Counted from the stretch's first letter, positions 6,971-14,069 are shown. The stretch is 14,510 nt of DNA from an uncultured Corynebacterium sp. (GCA_943908385.1 CALTTF010000045.1:1-14510), one strand, 5' to 3'. Made by a program: numbers and translations. The notes: generated by a model from the sequence alone, not told the origin.

Positions 6971-7884
6971 ATACCGCTGACAGGGCCGACGGAGCTGACA
7001 GCCCAGTACGAACCGGTCTTCGGTTCATCGCCGCAGGAGGACACCACTCCTGCGGCTTCTTCTTTGCGCAGGGAGACGGTGAAGGTGCGGGCAGAGGAGG
7101 CGTCGATAAGCGAAATGTTCGCTGTTTCGTCGCCGACCTCGGAGGTGTCCACCGACAGCTGGCCGTAGGAGACGTCCTCGCCCTCGCTCTGGAGGTGCGC
7201 GGCGACGGCGATTTCCGCAGCTTGCTCGGGCGGGGTGAGGGTGCCGCGGCCGCGGTTGCCGGGCACGAAATATAGCGCGCGCATCGCGGCGGCGAGCATC
7301 GCCTCGGTGGCCTCGAGATTCATGCGGCCGAAACTGTAGCCCCACGGCATGAGCAGCATCGCGGGCGCGAAACGGTGGCCCTTGACATGGGAGGTCTCCC
7401 ACACGATGTCGCCCGTCTTCTTGAACGGGTAGCGGCGTTCCAGTTCGCCGACCAGCGGGCGGCCTTTCACCGCGCAGCAACGGTCGCGCTTCGCGTGCGT
7501 GCACACGAGCAGAAGCGGAGCGATGCGTGTCTGCCCGCCGTTTTTGCCCGGGCCCGAAAGATCGAGGTCCAGGATCGCCTCCGCGCCGTCGACGTGGAGG
7601 ACTTCGGTGACCCCGATGTCGGAGAACACGATGTAGAGATGGTGGTCGTCAATCTCACGCCCCTCACGCGTGGGATGGCGGATGAGCTGCAGCGACGCAC
7701 CAGCCTCCTTCATCTTGGCCTTCAGCTTCGCGGTCAGTTCCGCGCCGAAGGTGCCGCCGTCCAAAATATCGTGGCTCCACGGGCCCGGGTACTCGAAAAG
7801 CACGTACACGCCCGCTTGCTTCGCGGTGCCGGGCAGGGGCTCAACTTCCACATCAGAGCACAATGTTCGGCGGTCGACAGACAT
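6967..7884 (-). CDS. Sucraseferredoxin-like [2Fe-2S] thioredoxin-fold protein
   Basis: A 305-residue member of the Suc_Fer-like (Apd1-related) family, likely a cytoplasmic redox protein of unknown substrate. The family signature is CTHAKRDRCCAVKGRP (from C128) followed by WETSHVKGHRFAPAMLLMPW (from about 162). In yeast Apd1 a [2Fe-2S] cluster is held by two cysteines nine residues apart and two histidines four apart. C128/C137 and H166/H170 here have exactly that spacing. C9 and a C-terminal SSCGDEPK cysteine are extra. Start ATG 7884 has no SD, and a TANNNT -10 (TACCCT) lies 7 nt upstream, so it may be leaderless. A partial DtxR-like box overlaps that region. Its 3' end overlaps metI. Confidence 0.88.
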   Translation of the reverse strand: MSVDRRTLCSDVEVEPLPGTAKQAGVYVLFEYPGPWSHDILDGGTFGAELTAKLKAKMKEAGASLQLIRHPTREGREIDDHHLYIVFSDIGVTEVLHVDGAEAILDLDLSGPGKNGGQTRIAPLLLVCTHAKRDRCCAVKGRPLVGELERRYPFKKTGDIVWETSHVKGHRFAPAMLLMPWGYSFGRMNLEATEAMLAAAMRALYFVPGNRGRGTLTPPEQAAEIAVAAHLQSEGEDVSYGQLSVDTSEVGDETANISLIDASSARTFTVSLRKEEAAGVVSSCGDEPKTGSYWAVSSVGPVSGI

Positions 7885-7889
7885 GCTTC

Positions 7890-7908
7890 TAAGGGTAGCC
7901 TATCTTTC
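7890..7908. promoter_or_regulatory. Possible DtxR-like iron box upstream of the [2Fe-2S] protein
   Basis: The minus-strand sequence GAAAGATAGGCTACCCTTA matches 13 of 19 positions of the DtxR consensus TTAGGTTAGSCTAACCTAA, including the central TAGGCTA. It overlaps the likely -10 of the Fe-S protein gene, a plausible place for iron-dependent repression. The match is partial and could be chance. Confidence 0.3.
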
Positions 7909-8035
7909 AAAAGCGCTTCAAAGCAGCTTATCGACGCTCCCCTCCCCGCCCCCGCTCCATTCGTGTCACTTTTTCATTTCAAATCCCTGTGACCCATGAA
8001 TAAATTTCGTCCTCCGCTCGATCCTGGCTAACCTA

Positions 8036-8815
8036 ATGTCCGTGTCCAACTTCAGCCCCTTCCCGAGCCCCCGGTTTTCCGGCGGCTCCGGTTCCGCACG
8101 CGCAGCCGCGGCCGTGTCGGCCGCCGCGCTCGCTTTAGCGACCCTTTCCGGGTGCGGCACCGTCGGTGAAGTCGGTGAAGGAGGCGTGATCCAAGCTGAC
8201 GACGCCGCCGCCGGCGCCGACAGCACTGTCGCGGGCCAGACTGAAGAGCTCCAGGCAGGCAAGAGCCTCAACGAGGCCGGCAGCCTCGGCGGAAACGGCA
8301 AAGACCGTGGCAGCCGCGGCGACCGTGACAGCGAGCGCGATTCCGAATCGGACGTGAAGATCGCGGCCAAGGAGAGCCACCTGGACGGTGCGAACGAGTC
8401 TCCCAAGACCACCCGGCCCAGCGCGCCGAGCCGCCTCGCCGTGACGGGGCTCGAAGTCGAAGAGCACGATGATTTCGACCGCGTCATCGTGAGCCTCGAC
8501 GGCGACGGCGAACCCGGTTGGTTTGTCGACTACTCCTCCTCCCCCATCCAGCAGACAGCCGGGTCCCCGCTCGATGTGAAGGGCTCCGCATTCCTCAAGG
8601 TCAATATCGACGGCACCGTCTACCCGCAGGACATCGGCCGCGACGATGTCGAAGCCAACCAGGCCGAGGGCGCCGGCTCCGTCGTCGAGGTCCTCAACGC
8701 CGGCACCTCCGCCGGGCGCAGCCAGATCGTCGTCGGCATGAAGAAGACCGCGCCGTACACCGTGAAGACGGTCTACAACCCGACGCGCCTGGTCATCGAC
8801 ATCGCGCGTTCCTAG
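8036..8815 (+). CDS. AMIN-like domain lipoprotein
   Basis: A 259-residue predicted lipoprotein of unknown function. An alanine-rich hydrophobic stretch ends in the lipobox LSGC (C40). A highly charged, probably disordered linker follows at about 80-115 (KDRGSRGDRDSERDSESD). The C-terminal domain, about 137-259, begins LAVTGLEVEEHDDFDRVIVS and ends PYTVKTVYNPTRLVIDIARS. This resembles the AMIN-like domain of actinobacterial lipoproteins, a beta-rich fold thought to bind cell-envelope polymers. The n-region is long and weakly basic. There is no SD before ATG 8036, and a TAACCT 7 nt before GTG 8042 suggests a leaderless start two codons later. The upstream CTAACCTAA (8028-8036) is a perfect half of a DtxR site. 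Convergent with imuB, 7 bp apart. Confidence 0.85.
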   Translation: MSVSNFSPFPSPRFSGGSGSARAAAAVSAAALALATLSGCGTVGEVGEGGVIQADDAAAGADSTVAGQTEELQAGKSLNEAGSLGGNGKDRGSRGDRDSERDSESDVKIAAKESHLDGANESPKTTRPSAPSRLAVTGLEVEEHDDFDRVIVSLDGDGEPGWFVDYSSSPIQQTAGSPLDVKGSAFLKVNIDGTVYPQDIGRDDVEANQAEGAGSVVEVLNAGTSAGRSQIVVGMKKTAPYTVKTVYNPTRLVIDIARS

Positions 8816-8822
8816 CCACGTT

Positions 8823-10394
8823 TTAGCTGTACATCGCTTCCACCCTCCATTTCTGCTTCGACCACAGCAGCAGCCACGCCAACGGGGCACCGCCTCCTTC
8901 CCGCTCGCCCACGACCTGCAGGCGCGCGACTTTCTGGGGGTGTTCGCCCCACCAGCCTTCGTCGACCGGCCACGGCCCGGCCCACCCCGTGACCAGGTAG
9001 TGGTTGCCGCCCCAGCTCAACGCGTACGGCGTGGTGCTGAGCAGCGCTTCAGCCGTGACCCCCACTGGACGTGCAGCGTCGTCAATCATCGTGATTTTCG
9101 CCGCCGGGTGGTCCACCCCGCCGCCGATCCGCGCCGGCAGCGGCGGCGGAATCGCGCCCGGCCACGACGATTCCGCCGGATCCGCCCCGTCCGGGGTCTC
9201 CGGGTCACGCTCCCCGAACGGGACGAGCGCGATGCGTTCTGCCACACCGCGACCGCCGACGAACCGCGGCTGCAGCACCGCATCGATGCCCAGCGCCGAC
9301 TGCACACGCTCCGCCACCCGGCGGGCGTCGCCAGCGCCCTTACCGCCCGCACCCCTGCCCCAGAGGTGCCCCACGGATTCCGGCTGCGCGAGCTCCAGCG
9401 GCTCCAGGACGAGCGAGGTGATCGTGCCCGCTCCCCCGCTGGTCAGCCACCCGTCCAACTGCCAGCGCACACGGTCGGCGGTAGCTTCCTCCGTGAGCGC
9501 TTCGCGGGTGCGCCAAATCCGCTCGACGACCGTGCCGTCCGCGAGCTCCGCCTTCACCTTCAGGCGCAGGCAGTTCTGCCCCGCCTCCGCCAGCCGCTCG
9601 TGCAAGCTCGCGGCCAGCGCACGGGCGGCGAAGGCCGCAGCATCCACACGGCCGATCGGGTCCTCCGGCGTGACCGCCACCGCCAAGTCCGCCGCGGGAA
9701 GCTCCGGAGCGACCCGCCGATCCGGTGCCGCCCGGGCGATGCGGTGACAGGCCATCCCCGCGCGGCCGAAACGGGTGGACACCGCCGTCGACGGCAGGTT
9801 CGCGAGATCGCCCAGCGTGCCGACGCCCAACTGCCCCAGCGCCTTCACCGTCTCCACGTCCGCACCCAAACTGGTCTCCGCCAGCAGCACATTCAACGGT
9901 TGGGAAGCAAGGAATGCCGCCGAACCGCCCGGCTGGACCACCGCAGACGACCGCGCCGCGATCAGCGCCGTGGCGATCTCGTCAGCCACTCCGGCGAAGG
10001 CGTCGATGCCGCGGCGGGCGGCGGCGTCGATAAGCATCTCCGTGGCTTTTTCCTCGCTGCCGTGGAACGTGCCCGCGGCCGCAATATCGACGACCACGAG
10101 CCCCGGACGCAGCACCTCCACCGACGCCGCGACATCGTCGAAGCTCGCGGCGAGCGCGGTGAACATGCGGCCGTCGCGGTCCGGGTTGTCGTCGACGACC
10201 GTCAGCTCCGGACACACCGACTGCGCATGGCGCACCTTCATGCCGCGGCGGATCCCCAACGCGCGGGCGCGGTGCGAAACCACCTTGATGCGGTGCTGCG
10301 CGCCGATCGCCAGCGGTTCCTGTAATTCGTCGTCCGCGTCCAGCCGCGCGGCCTGCACCGGCCAATCCGGGAACCACACCGCCGCGACGCGCAT
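8823..10394 (-). CDS. imuB: ImuB, catalytically dead Y-family polymerase homologue of the mutasome
   Basis: This 523-residue protein is the hub of the ImuA'-ImuB-DnaE2 translesion complex. It does not polymerise itself but tethers DnaE2 to the sliding clamp. The N-terminus MRVAAVWFPDWPVQAARLDA is typical of ImuB. Where active Y-family enzymes have their first Asp there is W7, and the second motif (S-x-D-E) is replaced by VVVDIAAAG (D103 but no Glu), so it should be inactive. The clamp motif, QLPLWG in Mycobacterium tuberculosis ImuB, appears as GHLWG near residue 344: LWG is kept and the Gln is lost. A long C-terminal region needed for partner binding follows. The ATG comes directly after the imuA stop codon (TAG-ATG, no gap), so the two genes form an operon with coupled translation. 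Confidence 0.93.
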   Translation of the reverse strand: MRVAAVWFPDWPVQAARLDADDELQEPLAIGAQHRIKVVSHRARALGIRRGMKVRHAQSVCPELTVVDDNPDRDGRMFTALAASFDDVAASVEVLRPGLVVVDIAAAGTFHGSEEKATEMLIDAAARRGIDAFAGVADEIATALIAARSSAVVQPGGSAAFLASQPLNVLLAETSLGADVETVKALGQLGVGTLGDLANLPSTAVSTRFGRAGMACHRIARAAPDRRVAPELPAADLAVAVTPEDPIGRVDAAAFAARALAASLHERLAEAGQNCLRLKVKAELADGTVVERIWRTREALTEEATADRVRWQLDGWLTSGGAGTITSLVLEPLELAQPESVGHLWGRGAGGKGAGDARRVAERVQSALGIDAVLQPRFVGGRGVAERIALVPFGERDPETPDGADPAESSWPGAIPPPLPARIGGGVDHPAAKITMIDDAARPVGVTAEALLSTTPYALSWGGNHYLVTGWAGPWPVDEGWWGEHPQKVARLQVVGEREGGGAPLAWLLLWSKQKWRVEAMYS

Positions 10395-11144
10395 CTAGCG
10401 CACCACCTTCAGCGCGGGTGGGCCGGCGGTTTCTGCCGCTGCCTCTGCCACTGTTTCCGCGGCGGCCTGCCCGACCATGATCGTTGCCGACGCCGGGTGC
10501 GCACTCTTCGACTGCGCTCGCACACGGATGTCCACGCCCGTGATCCGGCCAGTGCCGCGCCCGATGCCGTGGAAGGACTGGATATCGCCCGTGACAGTGA
10601 GCGCCGGCGACGGGACAGTCGCGCCGACCATCATCAGCGCGGCCCTGCCTTTGCGCAGCTTGCCCAGCAAAGGGCGGCACCGCACCGGTGAGAGCGCGAG
10701 CTGCACCGGCGAGTGGTAGACGACCAAGTCCAGCCCCTCGGTGAGCACCGCCGCGATCCCCAGCGGGTCCGCGCCCGGGTCCGGGACCGCGATAATCCGG
10801 TCCAGATGTTTCCGGTCGATCCCGGCGTACGACAGCTCCGGCCAGCCCACCACGCCGGCATGACCGCCTGCGTCCACCACGTGCAGCAGCATCTCCGCAA
10901 CGAGCGCTGGAGTATCGCTCATGTGTGTGACTGCGTGACGCGGCAGACCGCCACCGGGCAGGATGAAACGGAACTGCCCGCCCAGCCCCAGAACATCCTC
11001 GCCAGACGCAATCCCCTCCCCGAAAACGGCGGAACCGTTGCCACCACCAGGAACCTCGCCGCCGATCTGCGCCATCTTGGAGCGGAGCTCAGCGATCTGT
11101 TCGGCGCGCGCACGACCGGTGGGGGCCGCCGGCATTGCCGACAT
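10395..11144 (-). CDS. imuA: ImuA', RecA-fold accessory protein of the mutasome
   Basis: A 249-residue protein related to RecA that binds ImuB and is required with it for DnaE2-dependent SOS mutagenesis in mycobacteria. LPGGGLPRHAV (about 62-72) sits where RecA has its P-loop but lacks GK[S/T], so ATP binding is doubtful, as in other ImuA' proteins. Conserved patches include GHAGVVGWPELSYAGID and SPVRCRPLLGKLRKGRAALM. I chose ATG 11144 because GGAGGT (11149-11154) lies 4 nt upstream. The frame continues to GTG 11186, 8 nt after a good -10. That start would be nearly leaderless but would place the LexA-like box in coding sequence. First gene of imuA-imuB. Confidence 0.9.
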   Translation of the reverse strand: MSAMPAAPTGRARAEQIAELRSKMAQIGGEVPGGGNGSAVFGEGIASGEDVLGLGGQFRFILPGGGLPRHAVTHMSDTPALVAEMLLHVVDAGGHAGVVGWPELSYAGIDRKHLDRIIAVPDPGADPLGIAAVLTEGLDLVVYHSPVQLALSPVRCRPLLGKLRKGRAALMMVGATVPSPALTVTGDIQSFHGIGRGTGRITGVDIRVRAQSKSAHPASATIMVGQAAAETVAEAAAETAGPPALKVVR

Positions 11145-11165
11145 GCCCACCTCCGGGATCGCCTT

Positions 11166-11181
11166 ACGAACACTTGTTCCA
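11166..11181. promoter_or_regulatory. LexA-like SOS box in the imuA leader
   Basis: On the minus strand TGGAACAAGTGTTCGT matches 12 of 14 positions of the recalled consensus TCGAAMANNTGTTCGA. It begins about 7 bp downstream of the predicted imuA transcription start and ends before the SD of the preferred start, so LexA bound there would block early elongation or initiation. Confidence 0.65.
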
Positions 11182-11194
11182 CTCACGGACGTTG

Positions 11195-11223
11195 ATTATG
11201 CTCCCCGGGCGAACCAAGGTCAA
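11195..11223 (-). promoter_or_regulatory. imuA-imuB promoter
   Basis: On the minus strand, -35 TTGACC (11218-11223) and -10 CATAAT (11195-11200) each match consensus at five of six positions, at the ideal 17-bp spacing. This is the best promoter in the window. Transcription should start near 11188, giving a leader of about 44 nt to ATG 11144. LexA-like boxes lie on both sides. Confidence 0.7.
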
Positions 11224-11232
11224 TTGAAATTA

Positions 11233-11248
11233 TCGAACATATTTTCTA
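11233..11248. promoter_or_regulatory. LexA-like SOS box between imuA and the divergent membrane gene
   Basis: Read on the minus strand, TAGAAAATATGTTCGA matches 13 of 14 defined positions of the recalled corynebacterial SOS consensus, the best match in the window. It lies 9 bp upstream of the imuA -35 and overlaps the expected -35 region of the divergent gene starting at 11278, so it could control both. Confidence 0.6.
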
Positions 11249-11260
11249 CCAGCGCCAGTG

Positions 11261-11269
11261 TGGTAGCGT
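11261..11269 (+). promoter_or_regulatory. Candidate extended -10 of the divergent membrane gene
   Basis: TGGTAGCGT reads as an extended -10 (TGN plus TANNNT). It ends 8 nt before ATG 11278, consistent with a leaderless or nearly leaderless transcript. The -35 region is poor and is overlapped by the LexA-like box at 11233-11248. Confidence 0.4.
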
Positions 11270-11277
11270 CCACCCCT

Positions 11278-11688
11278 ATGTACGCCCACGATGTCCGCAG
11301 CCGCGTCACCCCGATCCCCACGCCCGCGCTCGTGCGGACAGTGGGCACCGCAGGTGTCGCCGGTTCGATCGCCGTCATGGTCTCGCAGCTGGCGGTCGGC
11401 CCGAAGGCCCTGATCGCCCTCGGGTGCGTCATTCTCGCCGTGGCAGTCACACTGCTGCACCCCTACCGGGCGGAGATGCGGGCTTACGCGGAGGAGAAGC
11501 GGGTGTCTACGGTGCCGTCGATAAGCATGCTCGTTCCTTTGATGCTCTGGTGGCTCGCGCTGATGCTCGCGCCGCTCGCACAGTGGCCCGCGTGGGGCGT
11601 TGCGCTCACGTTCCTGGCCGCGGCGGGCGCGGCGTGGGTTTTGTACCCGCATGTCGACGGGTCGCGCCGCCTCGCGTACGCGGACTGA
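11278..11688 (+). CDS. Small four-helix membrane protein divergent from imuA
   Basis: I do not recognise a named family. The 136-residue protein has four hydrophobic segments at about 22-40, 43-61, 82-101 and 104-123. A charged loop joins helices 2 and 3 (HPYRAEMRAYAEEKR) and a short tail ends VDGSRRLAYAD. There is no cleavable signal peptide. The same frame is open upstream across imuA on the other strand, but a start there is unlikely. ATG 11278 follows a plausible -10 by 8 nt, with no SD. It is divergent from imuA and shares a LexA-like box, so SOS induction is possible. A short hairpin with a T-rich tail follows the stop. Confidence 0.75.
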   Translation: MYAHDVRSRVTPIPTPALVRTVGTAGVAGSIAVMVSQLAVGPKALIALGCVILAVAVTLLHPYRAEMRAYAEEKRVSTVPSISMLVPLMLWWLALMLAPLAQWPAWGVALTFLAAAGAAWVLYPHVDGSRRLAYAD

Positions 11689-11714
11689 GCGCGGTGCGGC
11701 GGCCGCGTTTTATT
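11689..11714 (+). terminator. Intrinsic terminator after the membrane gene
   Basis: GCGCGG (11689-11694) pairs with CCGCGT (11703-11708), five Watson-Crick pairs and one G-U, across an 8-nt loop, followed by TTTATT. It overlaps the end of the convergent gene by a few bases. The stem is short, so efficiency is uncertain. Confidence 0.4.
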
Positions 11715-12018
11715 CCTCGTCGAACTCCCGCGCAGCATTGCGCTCCGCGATTGCCTGGTTGATCGGCTCCAGGTACTCGCCGTACACGAGGTCCCGGGCG
11801 ACCTGCTTCGCCTGAGGAATGATGCGCATGCGAGTCATTCCGTCCATGGGGTGACCGGTCTTTTTCTTGAAGGCCTTCTCGGCCTTAGTTATCAACCGAA
11901 AAACCCCCTCCTGCCACTCGTCCTCCATCCGCTCATACAACGAATCGATCGCTTCGCCAGTCGTCTCCGGATCCCATGCCCGGAGCGTGCTGCGCACGTC
12001 ATCTTTATGAATCATCAT
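11710..12018 (-). CDS. Small acidic hypothetical protein
   Basis: An unrecognised 102-residue soluble protein starting MMIHKDDVRSTLRAWDPETT and ending AIAERNAAREFDEE. It is rich in charged residues and looks largely helical, with no signal peptide, membrane helix or metal motif. The start is ATG 12018, because AGGAAGGA (12027-12034) sits 8 nt upstream. A TTG two codons earlier is possible but too close to the SD. A hairpin with GAGAG/CTCTC arms (12054-12076) lies in the presumed leader. It is convergent with the membrane gene, 21 bp away. A good SD, non-repetitive sequence and normal codon use support a real gene. The function cannot be inferred. Confidence 0.75.
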   Translation of the reverse strand: MMIHKDDVRSTLRAWDPETTGEAIDSLYERMEDEWQEGVFRLITKAEKAFKKKTGHPMDGMTRMRIIPQAKQVARDLVYGEYLEPINQAIAERNAAREFDEE

Positions 12019-12198
12019 GAGCAATTTCCTTCCTCTCGGCTACGTCCTGAGGCGAGAGTCCTTGCTCGTGGCTCTCCCCCACTTGCGCCACTCACGCTAG
12101 GGGCGCGTACGACCACTCCCCCGCCGAGGATCGAACAAACTGTCGGGGCGCGCACCAAAAAACGAGCGATGGGACCAGCAAAGTGACCCAGGAGACTG

Positions 12199-12204
12199 CA
12201 TACT
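12199..12204 (+). promoter_or_regulatory. Candidate -10 of the PspC gene pair
   Basis: CATACT ends 7 nt before ATG 12212, the spacing for a leaderless transcript. There is no SD before the ATG. I could not find a convincing -35, so the promoter may depend on another sigma factor or an activator. Confidence 0.3.
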
Positions 12205-12211
12205 TGAATAT

Positions 12212-12961
12212 ATGAGCAACTCCACAAGCCCTCTCCAGAACATGTGGGACACGCGTCCTCCGCGAATCCCGAAGGAAAACGGCGGCAACGCCCTTCTCGC
12301 CGGTGTCTGCGAAGGAATCGGTGCGCGCTATAGCCTCGATCCCACCGTCGTCCGCATCGCGTTCGTCATCCTGATGTTCCTCTTCGGCGGCGGCTTTTAC
12401 CTCTACCTTCTCTGCTGGTTCCTCATGCCGCGGATCGGCACCGCAACCTCCCCCATGAGCGCCGCGCTGACTCCGAGCAAACGCCTGACCAAGGTGGAAG
12501 CGAGCGAGAAGAGCACGGGCTGGATCCTGCTCATCCTCCTGATCATCTTCTTCCCCTCCCTCACCGTGGGAACACGATTCGGCTTCACGCTGACATCACT
12601 GACCAGCGTGATCCTCGGCTTCCTGGCCTGGTGGCTCCTCCACAACAACAAACCTGTGCCACCGGAAGGTCTGAACATTCCGCCTGCCGCAGGTGGCACT
12701 GGAGGGGCCGGAAGTGCACAGCCGCAACCGAATGCTGGCGGGCCCCAGCCGCAGCCGCCGGCAGGCGGTGGCCAGGCGCAGGTGCAGCAGCCGCAGCCGG
12801 AGCCGGAGCAGAACTTCGGGCAGCAGCCGCAAGCTCAGCCGCAGCCTCAGGCACAGCCGCAGCAGGAGGATGGCTTCAGCCAGCAACAACCGCCGGCAGA
12901 CGGGGGTCAGCCGGGCGGCGGCGCAAACCCGTACTCGCCACAGAACAATCCGTACGCCTAA
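12212..12961 (+). CDS. PspC-domain membrane protein with Gln/Pro-rich tail
   Basis: A 249-residue membrane protein. Residues 11-20 are MWDTRPPRIP, and the PspC domain follows at about 26-75: LLAGVCEGIGARYSLDPTVV, then a helix ending in GGGFYLYLLCWFLMP. Two more hydrophobic segments lie at about 103-120 and 127-143. The tail (150-249) is low-complexity Gln/Pro/Gly/Ala and ends NPYSPQNNPYA, probably disordered and cytoplasmic. PspC proteins sense or respond to envelope stress. In corynebacteria related PspC domains also occur on sensor kinases, but no kinase is present here. The next gene encodes a paralogue 38 bp downstream, so the two are likely co-transcribed. Confidence 0.88.
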   Translation: MSNSTSPLQNMWDTRPPRIPKENGGNALLAGVCEGIGARYSLDPTVVRIAFVILMFLFGGGFYLYLLCWFLMPRIGTATSPMSAALTPSKRLTKVEASEKSTGWILLILLIIFFPSLTVGTRFGFTLTSLTSVILGFLAWWLLHNNKPVPPEGLNIPPAAGGTGGAGSAQPQPNAGGPQPQPPAGGGQAQVQQPQPEPEQNFGQQPQAQPQPQAQPQQEDGFSQQQPPADGGQPGGGANPYSPQNNPYA

Positions 12962-12999
12962 AAGTTGCGCGAACAGGGCCTGAGAACAGAGTTTGACTC

Positions 13000-13839
13000 G
13001 TGAGCGCCTCCGAATCGACATTCCGGCAAATGTGGGCGACGCGCCCGTCACGCATTCCGCCCAAACGCTACGACGAAGGCAGCCTCTTTGGTGTCTGCCG
13101 GGGCATCGCGGCTCGCTACCAAGTCAACATCTACTTGATCAGGGTTCTGTTCCTCTTCTTGTTCTTCGTCAGTACGGGCGGGTTCTTCCTTTATGTCCTG
13201 TGTATCTTTCTCATGCCGAAAATGGGACGAACTGCCGCTCCCGTTGATGCGCTACGCAAGCCAAAAGGCCCGTTGACACCCGAAGAAAAGAATGACCGGA
13301 CCACCGGATGGCTCGCGTTGAACACCCTGGTTGGCTACGTTTTCGCTGTCACTGTTGGGCTCGGCGCCACCTACACAGCGGCAGCACTCGCGTGCATATT
13401 CATTTTCTTCGTCGGCTGGTGGATCGTGCACCAGCGATACCCTGAGCCGCCAGGTCCGCCCATGCCTCATGCAGAGATGCAGCCCAGGATGCCTGGCCCG
13501 CACACGGGAGTGCCCGGCAACTCCGGTCCACCCCATGGCTACGGCGCGCTTAGCCACTACCCAGCGGCGCGGCCCGGGCAGGTGCGCAATCCGTACGAGC
13601 CAGCTCACCCCGGTTACGAGGCGAGCCCTGGGTTTCCGCGCCAGGCGCTGTATCCCTCCCAGGCTGGCTACAATGCCGGCTCGAAAACCTCCCGCAGTCG
13701 CGGACGCAGCAAGTACGTGACTTTTGGGGAGAAAAAGCCGGAGGACCCGCAGCTGCTCTTCACACGGCTGGGCATCGCGTTGGGCGTGGTCTCAATCCTT
13801 GGGCTGACAGTCTCGATCGTGTTCCGAATTTTCGGCTAA
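13000..13839 (+). CDS. PspC-domain membrane protein, tandem paralogue
   Basis: A 279-residue paralogue of the preceding protein, collinear without gaps over about 75 residues. MWATRPSRIP is again at 11-20, followed by LFGVCRGIAARYQVNIYLIR and GGFFLYVLCIFLMP. Membrane segments lie at about 45-70, 107-120 and 124-143. Then comes a Pro/Gly/Tyr/His-rich linker, a basic patch (SKTSRSRGRSKYVTF) and, unlike its neighbour, a last membrane helix near the C-terminus (LGIALGVVSILGLTVSIVF). GTG 13000 gives the same N-terminal length as the paralogue. There is no SD, so initiation may be weak or depend on read-through from upstream. Function: probably envelope stress, inferred from PspC only. Confidence 0.87.
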   Translation: MSASESTFRQMWATRPSRIPPKRYDEGSLFGVCRGIAARYQVNIYLIRVLFLFLFFVSTGGFFLYVLCIFLMPKMGRTAAPVDALRKPKGPLTPEEKNDRTTGWLALNTLVGYVFAVTVGLGATYTAAALACIFIFFVGWWIVHQRYPEPPGPPMPHAEMQPRMPGPHTGVPGNSGPPHGYGALSHYPAARPGQVRNPYEPAHPGYEASPGFPRQALYPSQAGYNAGSKTSRSRGRSKYVTFGEKKPEDPQLLFTRLGIALGVVSILGLTVSIVFRIFG

Positions 13840-13906
13840 ACCAGCTCAGGGCAAACGGAGGCTGTCACCGGCGAGGAGGAGTGTAGAGCTCGCAAGCAAA
13901 GGCGCC

Positions 13907-13993
13907 GTGGATTTCGATTACATTTTGGCCGGCGCGTCCGCTAAAAGCCCAGGTCATTTTTGCTTGATACTGCAATGATTCGTTCTTGATCCA
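13907..13993. repeat. Possible third, degenerate copy of the inverted-repeat element
   Basis: The left end, GTGGATTTCGATTACATTTT followed by GGCC, aligns with the left end of the element at 846-949 with few differences. A CTTGATA at 13963 falls at nearly the same offset as CTTATAA in the other copies. The right end has AATG-ATTCG and ATCCA blocks that can pair with the left arm if six intervening bases bulge out. The similarity is weaker than between copies 1 and 2. Confidence 0.4.
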
Positions 13994-14069
13994 GCGAGCT
14001 TGATTGGGGGGCCACGGGGGCGGCCTCGGGGCTGGCTTGGCGCGGCTGAACTGGCGCAAACAGCGGAAA

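Noticed and set aside
8940..10325. Plus-strand 461-codon ORF inside imuB
   Set aside because: It is an Arg-rich shadow of imuB, with composition typical of antisense frames in GC-rich genes.
12131..12146. LexA-like TCGAACAAACTGTCGG upstream of the PspC pair
   Set aside because: Only the left half matches; the right half misses most positions of the consensus.
13865..14059. Minus-strand 64-codon ORF
   Set aside because: No SD, unlikely composition, and it overlaps the possible inverted-repeat element.
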